Source: Pedobacter sp. Leaf250
Lineage (GTDB): Bacteria > Bacteroidota > Bacteroidia > Sphingobacteriales > Sphingobacteriaceae
Assembly: GCF_920984735.1 (NCBI RefSeq)
Contig: NZ_CAKLBU010000007.1
Span: 86,545 to 150,544 of the forward strand
Reading direction: 5' to 3'
DNA: 64,000 nucleotides
Part shown: piece by piece, positions 8,706 through 16,953 of the stretch
Layout of the letters: each line of letters starts with the position of its first letter
Numbering within the stretch: position 1 is the stretch's first letter
Made by a program: the position numbers and the translations under genes
Notes under the pieces: model-generated
Databases searched by the model: none
What the model saw: the letters and a program-made list of their open reading frames with translations, nothing else
What the model was told of the DNA's origin: nothing

Positions 8706-8772
8706 GCTTAGAAAATTCTTTTTCGAGTTTCAGCAGGTAAGGACACCAGCCAATAGAAAAATATACACAAGA

Positions 8773-8803
8773 AAGGCGATACGTAAGTGTCGCCTTTTTT
8801 TTT
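8773..8803 (+). terminator. Intrinsic terminator of the ferredoxin operon
   Basis: AAGGCGA pairs with TCGCCTT through a short loop (8774-8796) and the stem is followed by a run of T to 8803. It lies about 70 bp past the ferredoxin stop codon. Confidence 0.85.
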
Positions 8804-8857
8804 GATAATCTGCAAATGCAAAGAGCTGAAGGGCAGATATGTAGCGTTTGTTTTTAC

Positions 8858-8924
8858 ATCACATCATTGCGGGGCATTAAAATCTCACTTATTAAATGAG
8901 ATTGCTTCGTTGCCTCGCAATGAC
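8858..8924 (-). repeat. Dispersed hairpin repeat, family 3 (GTCATTGCGAGG type)
   Basis: On the minus strand it begins CGTCATTGCGAGG, continues with AACGAAGCAATCTCA, an 8-base loop, TGAGATT and CCCCGCAATGATG, so it folds into a long imperfect hairpin. Sequences of this GTCATTGCGAGG/GAAGCAATCTC kind are known as intergenic repeats in many bacterial genomes. It ends 2 bp from the stop codon of the GH2 gene and could serve as its 3' hairpin. Confidence 0.75.
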
Positions 8925-8926
8925 GA

Positions 8927-11527
8927 TTAATTAATCTCCACCTTTTTTCGATCTACGTTCCAGCCATAAACCTCAATTGCTGTCTTTTGATCACCATTAT
9001 ATTCAATAATTACTGTTTTGCTTTCGCCAGGCAACACACTCACATAATTATCGTCATAAAAAGCAGGAAGAATCCGTTTACCTGTTTGATTATCTATTAA
9101 GGCAATGCGATTGAAAAAAGCAACAGGATTTCCAATTGGATTATTTAATGAGACTTCTACTTTACCGTTAGATTTTTTAACTGCATTTACTTTTAAAGCC
9201 GATGATTTTAAGTTTTGCAAGCCTTTGTAATTTCCATCCTTATCAGCCAGCCAATAAATATTTTCGATCAATATTTCTTGCTTTTCGTTTAATAATTTTA
9301 ACGAAACAAAAACACCATCTTTCTGATCCATTTTCTTCAAGAAATCGTTTAATGGAAAAAACCGACGAACGGAAGAGGCTCCAATAGAATTGAAAACTTG
9401 CGAATAGAAATAATCTTTTCCATTCATATCGTAAACTTTTGCCTGTACCATTAAATTATTACGATCAGTTAGACCATTGTTCACCACGGTAACCATGCTA
9501 TCCAATGGGTTCATCATGATGTGTAATGGCTCGCTTCCTTTACGCAAACCATATAGGCAGGCATTTGGATCCAGGTAATAATCATACATCTGTCCGCGTA
9601 AGGCCGTCCATGGGTTTTGTGTTTTCCAGATTATAGATCCTGTATACCAATCCCACATTTTGTTTGAGAAACCTTCCATCAAGGCACGATATTGATCATA
9701 ATTAACCAATTGTGCTTTCATTGCAAAATCTTTGGCATCCTTTGCTTTTCCATAAGGATTGATGTATTGATCGTAACCGATGTATTTATGATAATCCCAA
9801 ACAGAATCGGGCTTACTTTTAAATTGCGGTGCGATCATATTTTCTTTGGGAATAAAGCGCTCCAGCGATTCATAATCGCCTACGCCAACCGAACCCACTT
9901 CAGAATTGTACGGAAAGGTTTTTACGGCCCAGAAGCTTTTTGGATCTTGAATGCCATAAGGTCCGTCGCCATTACCACCAATTGCATTGTACGACATTTC
10001 ATCACTATTTGAAAAATCAAAGAATTTTCTTGTTCCATCCAAACGTGGCAGAATATCATTTTTAATCGGGTTTAAAATATCTTCTGGAGGCGTAATTTCA
10101 TTCCCTCCACACCAAAAAGCAAGAGATGCGTGATTACGGATCATCTTTACCTGATCTTCTACCGCTGTTAACACCAAAGGATGATTATCAGGATAATTTC
10201 TCCTTGTCCATTGATCTTCTTTTTTCAACGGGTCTACCCAACGACCATTACAATCGCCACTGAACCAGAAATCCTGAAAAACCAACAAACCATACTTATC
10301 GCAGGCGTTGTAAAACTCCGGGCGTTCTAAAATTGCACCACCCCAAATTCTGATCAGGTTAAGATTCATGTCTTTATGGTAACGAACCTCAGCATCGTAA
10401 CGGGCATCACTAAAACGTAACATCGCATCGGAGATAATCCAATTTCCACCTTTAATAAATATTTTTTGCCCATTTACGTAAGCACCCATACTTTGGGTAT
10501 GCTCATTCCAAATGTTATCAATCTGCCTGATTCCTACATTTAGTTTCTCCTGATCTAAAATTTGATTGGCACTGATAAACTTGATATTCAGCGGATATAA
10601 ATCCTGTTTCCCGTATCCGTTCGGCCACCAGAGTTTTGGATTCTCTAGCGTTAAATCTGGAAACTGAATTTCTGATTGTGAAGCTGAAACAGTAACATTT
10701 TTCTTCACGGTTTTACCTGCAATTTCATATTGTAAAACGCCCGAAATTGTTTTTCCGGTTGGATTTTCTATTTCTACAGATACTTTGATAATTGCAGGCT
10801 GTTGTTTTGCATCAGGCAATCTCTTCCCCGGAACCAATGTAACAACATGTGGATTTAAAATATTAATCCCCTTGGTTTTTTCGATTATTACTTTATCCCA
10901 AATTCCTGTATTTCGATCGCGAGTGGGTTGAATCCAATCCCATCCGGCAGTGTACTGTGTGGTTAAACCCTTGGCAATTGTTCCATCTCCGCCCTGACCG
11001 CCATTCGGATTGCCTGGAAAATCTGGCGGATAAACAATTACTGCCAACCTATTCTTGCCTGTTGGAGAAAGAAATTTGGTGATATTGTAATTGGCACGGA
11101 TATGCATGCCTTCGTGTGTTTTTGGGTTTACTTTTTTACCATTCAAGAAAATTTCGGCCTTGTAATTGATGCCGCGAAACTGCAACCAAACCTGTTCGTT
11201 TCCAATAGCTTTCTCGTTAAAATCTTTTACAAACCAATAGGTATAATGGTCGTTTCCTGTTTTATAAATGTCTGCAATCTTCTCATTGTTCATTCCATAA
11301 AATGGATCAGGAACTTTATTGTTATTAAGCAATGTGGTTAAAACTGTTCCCGGAACTGTGGCTTGCATCCAATTGTCCACAGCGAAGTTTGTGCTCGATA
11401 TTTGATTTCCTGCGGCACTAATGTCTTTGATATTGGCACATAACCAGCCTGAATTTAGCTCGTAACGCTGTTGAGCTTTTACATTTAAAGCAGAAAGAAA
11501 CAGGAAGAAGAAAAGCAATTTTCTCAT
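8927..11527 (-). CDS. GH2 endo-beta-mannosidase-like glycosidase
   Basis: An 866-residue exported enzyme with a cleavable signal (MRKLLFFFLFLSALNVKAQ). A GH2 sugar-binding domain (about 45-200), an immunoglobulin-like domain and a TIM barrel follow. The acid/base glutamate sits in FWCGGNEITPP. The stretch KTQNPWTALRGQMYDYYLD and the following GLRKGSEPLH closely resemble plant mannosylglycoprotein endo-beta-mannosidase (EC 3.2.1.152). Chitosan exo-glucosaminidases of the same family carry SD instead of NE at the acid/base. The upstream gene is a GH92 alpha-mannosidase on the same strand, so the pair probably trims mannose-rich glycans. A GH2 beta-mannosidase of other specificity remains possible. 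Confidence 0.75.
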   Translation of the reverse strand: MRKLLFFFLFLSALNVKAQQRYELNSGWLCANIKDISAAGNQISSTNFAVDNWMQATVPGTVLTTLLNNNKVPDPFYGMNNEKIADIYKTGNDHYTYWFVKDFNEKAIGNEQVWLQFRGINYKAEIFLNGKKVNPKTHEGMHIRANYNITKFLSPTGKNRLAVIVYPPDFPGNPNGGQGGDGTIAKGLTTQYTAGWDWIQPTRDRNTGIWDKVIIEKTKGINILNPHVVTLVPGKRLPDAKQQPAIIKVSVEIENPTGKTISGVLQYEIAGKTVKKNVTVSASQSEIQFPDLTLENPKLWWPNGYGKQDLYPLNIKFISANQILDQEKLNVGIRQIDNIWNEHTQSMGAYVNGQKIFIKGGNWIISDAMLRFSDARYDAEVRYHKDMNLNLIRIWGGAILERPEFYNACDKYGLLVFQDFWFSGDCNGRWVDPLKKEDQWTRRNYPDNHPLVLTAVEDQVKMIRNHASLAFWCGGNEITPPEDILNPIKNDILPRLDGTRKFFDFSNSDEMSYNAIGGNGDGPYGIQDPKSFWAVKTFPYNSEVGSVGVGDYESLERFIPKENMIAPQFKSKPDSVWDYHKYIGYDQYINPYGKAKDAKDFAMKAQLVNYDQYRALMEGFSNKMWDWYTGSIIWKTQNPWTALRGQMYDYYLDPNACLYGLRKGSEPLHIMMNPLDSMVTVVNNGLTDRNNLMVQAKVYDMNGKDYFYSQVFNSIGASSVRRFFPLNDFLKKMDQKDGVFVSLKLLNEKQEILIENIYWLADKDGNYKGLQNLKSSALKVNAVKKSNGKVEVSLNNPIGNPVAFFNRIALIDNQTGKRILPAFYDDNYVSVLPGESKTVIIEYNGDQKTAIEVYGWNVDRKKVEIN

Positions 11528-11602
11528 GTAGTGTATTTTATATTTTAATGTTATTGAACTGTTTCTTTCCGAAGAATACCGAACGTAAATTATAAAGGGA
11601 TA

Positions 11603-11711
11603 GAACGGAAATACTTTTAAAATGGCATTTAAATTTACTAACCCTAACTAGTAAAAATGCAAATCAGGGTTAGTAAATTGCCATTAAAAGATTGAAGTGA
11701 TAGCGGGGCTA
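11603..11711 (+). repeat. Dispersed hairpin repeat, family 1, copy B
   Basis: Same block order as the copy at 1691-1790. The arms at 11632-11647 and 11664-11679 pair over about 15 of 16 positions. It lies between the GH92 stop codon and the GH2 start, inside what would otherwise be an operon, and could be a processing or attenuation site. Confidence 0.65.
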
Positions 11712-11747
11712 AGCAGCTAAGATCTACTTAAATCCATTTCCAAAAAT

Positions 11748-14006
11748 TTATTTTCCTGAAACTGGTCGGTCGGCACCATTAATACCCCATAATTTAGATG
11801 GTGTATTGCCCATGTAAATTTCCATTACGCCACCATTCATAATCATTTTATGTTCTATAAATGATTTTGTATATGCCTTACCATTAATTGTCATTCGTTG
11901 AATGTATTTGTTTGCCACACTGTTACCAATCACGTTAATTTGAAACTTCTTATTTGCAGATAAGTTTATTGTGGCTGAATTGATTAGCGGCGTTCCAAAA
12001 ACATAGGCGCCATTTGCCGGATTAACCGGATAGAAACCCATTGCTGTAAAAACATACCATGCACTCATTTGACCAACATCTTCATTTCCACACAATCCAT
12101 CTGGTTTTGCAGTAAAGAAATCGTTATCAATTTTTCTGATCAAATCGGCTGTTTTCCAAGGCTGACCAGCGTAGGCATACAGATAAGGAATGTGATGTCC
12201 GGGTTCGTTCCCTTGAGCATAATTGCCAATCAAGCCGGAAATATCAGGAGAGCTATTTTCACCTAAATCTGCAGGTACAATAAATAATGAATCCAATTTA
12301 TTTACGAATGGTTTATCGCCACCGAACAAACCAATTAAACCTTCCACATCCTGTGGAACCAACCAGGTATATTGCCAGGCGTTTCCTTCGGTATAATCAT
12401 CTTCGCGGTGTTTGGCCTTAACTGGGCTAAATGGTGTGCGCCATTTACCATTAGCCATTTTGCCACGCATAAATTGCACATCCTGATCGAAATATTGCCT
12501 GTATAATTCAGATCTTTTTAAGAAGTACTGATAATCTGCTGTTTTATTTAATGCTTTTGCAAACATGGCGATACAATAATCATCAATGGCATATTCCAAA
12601 GCCTTTGCAACCGATTCGTTCACCTTATCTGCTGGAATGTATTTTAATTGCTGTACATATTCAATGCCTTCTGTTTTCTGCATAGCCGATTGTTTTACAG
12701 CTTCGAAAGCAAGGTCGACATCAAAACCGCGATAACCCTTCAAATAGGCATCTACCACAACAGGCACCGCATGATAACCCACCATGGTATTGGTTTCGTT
12801 ACCCATTAAATGCCAAACAGGAAGTTTACCCTGCTCTTTATAAATGGCCAACATCGTATTTACGATATCATTTACCTTATCCTGGTGTAAAATCGTGTAT
12901 AAAGGATTTGCTGCCCTGTAGGTATCCCAAAGCGAAAAGGTAGTGTAATTGGTAAAGTTTGCATTTTTGTAAACTTTCTTATCTGTACCCAAATAATCCT
13001 TATTTACATCGTTAAAAATGGATGGCGCCACCATGGTGTGGAACAACGCTGTATAAAATATTTTTTTGGTATTGATAGAAGCATCGATTTTTACTTTCGA
13101 CAATTCTTTCTCCCATTTTGCATTGGCAGATTTTACTGTGGAAGCGAAATCCCATCCTGGCAATTCCGTTTTGAGATTGAGCATGGCATTTTCGATACTA
13201 ACTGGCGACAATGCAACTTTAATTTGAAGTTTATTATTGTTTATTGCATTAAAATCTATACTGGCTTTTAGCTTTTTACCCCCTACGCCAATATCATTTT
13301 TAACAACGGTACTATCATAAACTACCCAATTTTTAATTGGTTGAGAAAGTTTGATCACAAAATACAATCGCTGGTCATTTGCCCAACCCTTAGAATTTCT
13401 GTGGCCTACAATGGTAGTGGCATCAATCTGTTCTAGCGATGATGCAACCGGCGCATCCCAGCCTATTCCCTCAATTAAATCTACAATGATGTGAGGTGTT
13501 TTTGCATTTTTAGGAAAAGTGTATTGATGAAAACCTACCCTTTCAGTTGCTGTTAATTCAGCCTTGACATTATATTTGTCGAGCTTTACGCTATAATATC
13601 CAGCTTTTGCGGTTTCATTGGCATGAGAAAATGTAGAAAGATATCCTTTTTCCTCCTCCCCTTTTTTACCTTTTTCTAAAATGGGTATGCCAGTTGCCGG
13701 CATAATGGAAATATCGCCCAAATCTCCAATTCCCGTTCCGCTTAAATGTGTATGTGAAAAGCCTGTGATGGTATTGCTTACATAATTGTATCCGCTACAC
13801 CAATCCCAACCTTCCATAATATTATTGGGCCCAAGTTGTACAGCACCAAAAGGAACATTGGCACCAACAAAAACGTGTCCATGTTTAGCAGAACCGATAA
13901 TTGGATCAACGTATTGAGTTAGATTTGACTTTTGCTGCGCATAAGTTTGAAAGAATAAAAATAGCGACGTGGAAATTACTAATGTTTTGAAGTTTAAAAA
14001 TCTCAT
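11748..14006 (-). CDS. GH92 alpha-mannosidase
   Basis: A 752-residue exported exo-alpha-mannosidase, calcium-dependent in the characterised members of the family. The signal peptide is MRFLNFKTLVISTSLFLFF followed by QTYAQ. Family hallmarks are the N-terminal YVDPIIGS...GHVFVGANVPFG segment, SHTHLSGTG, LWDTYRAANPL, GNETNTMVGYHA, GNEPGHHIPY and the C-terminal CGNEDVGQMSAWYVFTAMGFYP. The full length matches GH92. Together with the downstream GH2 gene it suggests stepwise removal of mannose from N-glycans or mannans. No susCD pair adjoins it, so uptake of the products must use another route. Linkage preference (1,2, 1,3 or 1,6) cannot be read from sequence. Confidence 0.93.
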   Translation of the reverse strand: MRFLNFKTLVISTSLFLFFQTYAQQKSNLTQYVDPIIGSAKHGHVFVGANVPFGAVQLGPNNIMEGWDWCSGYNYVSNTITGFSHTHLSGTGIGDLGDISIMPATGIPILEKGKKGEEEKGYLSTFSHANETAKAGYYSVKLDKYNVKAELTATERVGFHQYTFPKNAKTPHIIVDLIEGIGWDAPVASSLEQIDATTIVGHRNSKGWANDQRLYFVIKLSQPIKNWVVYDSTVVKNDIGVGGKKLKASIDFNAINNNKLQIKVALSPVSIENAMLNLKTELPGWDFASTVKSANAKWEKELSKVKIDASINTKKIFYTALFHTMVAPSIFNDVNKDYLGTDKKVYKNANFTNYTTFSLWDTYRAANPLYTILHQDKVNDIVNTMLAIYKEQGKLPVWHLMGNETNTMVGYHAVPVVVDAYLKGYRGFDVDLAFEAVKQSAMQKTEGIEYVQQLKYIPADKVNESVAKALEYAIDDYCIAMFAKALNKTADYQYFLKRSELYRQYFDQDVQFMRGKMANGKWRTPFSPVKAKHREDDYTEGNAWQYTWLVPQDVEGLIGLFGGDKPFVNKLDSLFIVPADLGENSSPDISGLIGNYAQGNEPGHHIPYLYAYAGQPWKTADLIRKIDNDFFTAKPDGLCGNEDVGQMSAWYVFTAMGFYPVNPANGAYVFGTPLINSATINLSANKKFQINVIGNSVANKYIQRMTINGKAYTKSFIEHKMIMNGGVMEIYMGNTPSKLWGINGADRPVSGK

Positions 14007-14097
14007 ATATAACTTATTCAGAATATTATTATTAAATCGTTTTACCTATAGAGTTGATTTTTTGCATTAATACAAACGTCAAAATAAAAAGTTGGCA

Positions 14098-15789
14098 CTA
14101 ATCAATACTTGCAGTTTCTTTAACTGGCTTGCCAATTACTTTGTAATTTCCATCTCCCTTTAAAATAGCAAGCATTTGAGTTTGATTTGTAAAAAGGTTT
14201 TTAGCCGCAGCCAATTCCTTATCGTATTGAAAACTTTGTTCTATCCTACCTTTTTCATAAAAATACCTGCTTACAATTTGGGTTTCCAAAACTCTTTTGA
14301 TTTCTATTTTATGCGTAGCCAAATCATTCTTTTTAGATGAAGTTAGTTTGTATTTTAAATTTTCTAAATCAGCTTTCACTTCAGCAGATTTATTTTCCTT
14401 TTCGGCCTCTACACGTAAATCAGATAATAATCGTTCGGTTCTGCTTTGATAGGTTAAATCCTTATCGGCCAATGTATTTACAAAAGTGGCGTAATCTGCA
14501 TCAGAAACCTGAAAAGCTTTTGCCGATTCTAACTTAGGGTTCTTTTTCCAATATGCATTTGCATAGTTAAAAAATAAACTTTTGTTAATCATGGTAATGG
14601 TAACCGGACTAAGTTTATCGGCATTTACCACCACATCGGGATATACACCATTGCCACTGTATACATTTCTACCTGCTTTGGTTGGGAACATGGCAATTGT
14701 TGAATCGGCAAAACGTTCAGCAATTCCATTAATATCTTTATGCGCATAATCGAGCTTTTGGATACACCTGCCCGACGGCGTATAGTATTTGGCAACGGTA
14801 ACTTTAACTAAGCTATTATACGGAAGATTAAACGTTTGCTGCACCAGGCCTTTGCCATAACTGCGTTGTCCAACCACAATGGCACGATCCAAATCTTGCA
14901 GTGAACCGGCAACAATTTCAGAGGCCGATGCAGAATTTCCGTTTACCAAAACAACCAATGGAACTGATTGAGATATGGGAAGCGCTTGTGTTTTATAGGT
15001 AATGGTTTTTTCGGCATTCTTACCTTTTTGAATCACCACCAACTGATCTTTATCCACAAAAAGATTTACAATTTTAACGGCTTCCTGTAAAATACCGCCG
15101 CCATTATTTCTCAAATCCAGAACAATGCCTTTAGGGTTTTCCTTATTAATGTTCAGTAAGGCATCTTTTACCTCCTGACCAGAATTTTCTAAAAATTTAT
15201 CAAGTTTAATATAACCAATACCATCGCCAACCATGCCCGAATAGGAAACGTTTGGTTGTTTAATTTCTTCGCGGTTCAGTTTTTTAGCGATTTCTTTACC
15301 ATCTCTTATTAAAGTCAAATCAACGGGGGTTCCTTTTGGTCCGCGTAGTAACTGACTTATTTGAGTCCGATCCTTTCCCTTAATTTCAATTCCGTTAATC
15401 TTTAAAATTTGATCTCCGGGTTTAACATCACTTTTATTGGCTGGGTAACCCTCACTTACATCATTTACAAAAAGTTTTCCATCAATAAGTACGGTTGCAG
15501 CTCCAATGCCTCCATATTGTGTACTTACATATTTTAGCTTGTAATCTTCAATTTCCGATTCAGGAACATATTCAGTATAAGGATCAAGGCTATCCAACAT
15601 AGCATCAATCCCTATTTTCATGAGTTGAGGCGCATTGGTATCATCCACATAATTGATGTTGATTTCCTTGTATAGTGAAGCGAAAATATCGAGATTTTTT
15701 GATACAAGGAATAGGTCTTCCTTAAAAGAGAATAAGCATACAGCCAAAGCCAAACCCGCCGCTAAAAAATAATATTTTAGTTTCTTCAT
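14098..15789 (-). CDS. C-terminal processing peptidase (S41, CtpA/Prc family)
   Basis: A 563-residue periplasmic serine protease anchored or exported through an N-terminal hydrophobic segment (6-22). A PDZ domain covers about 88-172 (YGGIGAATV to KLNREE). The protease core carries the Ser-Lys dyad: Ser288 in GNSASASE and Lys313 in SYGKGLVQ, 25 residues apart as in Prc. A charged helical C-terminal extension of about 150 residues follows. Such proteases degrade or trim envelope proteins by recognising their C-termini. The gene stands alone; its neighbours (GH92 and a small conserved protein) give no specific substrate. Confidence 0.92.
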   Translation of the reverse strand: MKKLKYYFLAAGLALAVCLFSFKEDLFLVSKNLDIFASLYKEININYVDDTNAPQLMKIGIDAMLDSLDPYTEYVPESEIEDYKLKYVSTQYGGIGAATVLIDGKLFVNDVSEGYPANKSDVKPGDQILKINGIEIKGKDRTQISQLLRGPKGTPVDLTLIRDGKEIAKKLNREEIKQPNVSYSGMVGDGIGYIKLDKFLENSGQEVKDALLNINKENPKGIVLDLRNNGGGILQEAVKIVNLFVDKDQLVVIQKGKNAEKTITYKTQALPISQSVPLVVLVNGNSASASEIVAGSLQDLDRAIVVGQRSYGKGLVQQTFNLPYNSLVKVTVAKYYTPSGRCIQKLDYAHKDINGIAERFADSTIAMFPTKAGRNVYSGNGVYPDVVVNADKLSPVTITMINKSLFFNYANAYWKKNPKLESAKAFQVSDADYATFVNTLADKDLTYQSRTERLLSDLRVEAEKENKSAEVKADLENLKYKLTSSKKNDLATHKIEIKRVLETQIVSRYFYEKGRIEQSFQYDKELAAAKNLFTNQTQMLAILKGDGNYKVIGKPVKETASID

Positions 15790-15926
15790 ACCTTATATTG
15801 TCAAATCCAAAACAGTAAAGCTAATGGATGATTAGTTGTTTATAGAAAGGTAAATGTACAAAAAGGCACAAATATTAAAAAGAAGATATTTGCTTGGCGT
15901 AGTATGGAGAAAATGTTTCGTAAATA

Positions 15927-16142
15927 TTAAAGTCTGTTGCCTTTAGTATCTGCCAAAGCTTTTTGAATGGTAAATTCTATGTAAGTGCGATCGCGTTTTA
16001 CTAAACGCATTAAATCTTCTATCAATTGATCTTCTTTGCCGGGCGTAAATTCTAGAGGTTCATTCGCTAAATCGCGATATTTCCTTAAAAACTTTGTTTT
16101 TACTTTAAATGCAGTTTCTGAAGTAAGTTGAAAATTAGCCAT
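15927..16142 (-). CDS. Small conserved hypothetical protein
   Basis: A 71-residue protein starting MANFQLTSETAFKVK. The frame can be extended seven codons further (MHQIKSA), but that extension runs toward the predicted -7 element. It is charged and probably all-helical, without signal peptide or membrane segment. The aromatic and basic KFLRKYRDLANE part and the acidic EDQLIEDLMRLVKRDRTYIE part suggest a compact helical bundle. I do not recognise a named family. A -7 element 19 bp upstream supports its being expressed. Confidence 0.6.
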   Translation of the reverse strand: MANFQLTSETAFKVKTKFLRKYRDLANEPLEFTPGKEDQLIEDLMRLVKRDRTYIEFTIQKALADTKGNRL

Positions 16143-16160
16143 AGCAGATTTTATTTGATG

Positions 16161-16168
16161 CAAAAGTA
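16161..16168 (-). promoter_or_regulatory. -7 element for the small conserved gene
   Basis: CAAAAGTA reads TACTTTTG on the minus strand, a full TAnnTTTG match, 19 bp before the ATG at 16142. Confidence 0.45.
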
Positions 16169-16312
16169 AAAAATATTTGTTCAGGTTATTACTTTTTTGT
16201 GCCGTGTGTTAAAAAAATAGAGTTTTAGGGAATATCTTTACGCCATAATTGTGTTAAAACACCGTTATAAAAATTAATTAAAAGAAACACGCAAATTCTA
16301 ATCTTAAAAAAA

Positions 16313-16915
16313 ATGAAAAAAATCATCCTTTCTATTGTTTTCCTAACCTTTGGTTGGGCTACATCTCAAGCACAAACTTTTAACCTTGGTGTTAAGGCTG
16401 GTGTAAACTTAGCAAAACTTAATTCGGATTTTGCCAGCGAAGAAAACCGTTTAGGCTATCAAATTGGCGCCTGGGCCCGTATTGGCGGAGCAAGTTTTTA
16501 TGTTCAACCAGAAGCTTACATTGGCAGCAAGGGCAATAAGTTTATCAGCTTTACCAATAATAACAATACCGAGGTTGCTGCAGAAGGTAAAGTGAAATTT
16601 ACCACTTTAGATGTGCCTGTATTATTGGGAACCAGGTTTGGCGCAAAAAACCTAAATTTTAGGGTAATGGCTGGTCCGGTGGTATCATTTGTATTAAATG
16701 AGAACTCAACATTTAGCAGTGCTTATGATCAGGCTACTGATTTTAAAAATTATAAAGATCAAGCGTTTGGAATCCAGGCTGGTGCTGGAGTTGATGTTGG
16801 CGCAATTTCTGTTGATTTACGTTATGAGGCAGGAATTTCTAACATCAGTAAAAGTGAGAAATATACTCAAAAACCCAACTTGTTTCAATTGAGTTTAGGA
16901 TTTAAGATATTGTAA
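16313..16915 (+). CDS. Outer-membrane beta-barrel protein, PorT/OMP_b-brl type
   Basis: A 200-residue protein with a cleavable signal (MKKIILSIVFLTFGWATSQAQ) and a series of alternating hydrophobic beta-strands. Typical family features are the first strand LGVKAGVNLAKL, the LDVPVLLG turn-strand, a glycine-rich GIQAGAGVDVG segment and a terminal strand LFQLSLGFKIL. This is the small eight-strand barrel common in Bacteroidota. Function within the family varies (structural, adhesion or secretion accessory) and cannot be assigned. It ends at a strong bidirectional terminator shared with the convergent T9SS protein gene. Confidence 0.85.
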   Translation: MKKIILSIVFLTFGWATSQAQTFNLGVKAGVNLAKLNSDFASEENRLGYQIGAWARIGGASFYVQPEAYIGSKGNKFISFTNNNNTEVAAEGKVKFTTLDVPVLLGTRFGAKNLNFRVMAGPVVSFVLNENSTFSSAYDQATDFKNYKDQAFGIQAGAGVDVGAISVDLRYEAGISNISKSEKYTQKPNLFQLSLGFKIL

Positions 16916-16921
16916 TTCATT

Positions 16922-16951
16922 ACAAGGCCAGAAAAAATTTTTCTGGCCTTG
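16922..16951. terminator. Bidirectional terminator
   Basis: Perfect 15-bp arms (16922-16936 and 16937-16951) made of a GGCCAG core plus A/T runs. It lies between the convergent stop codons of the beta-barrel gene and the T9SS-sorted protein gene. Confidence 0.85.
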
Positions 16952-16953
16952 TT

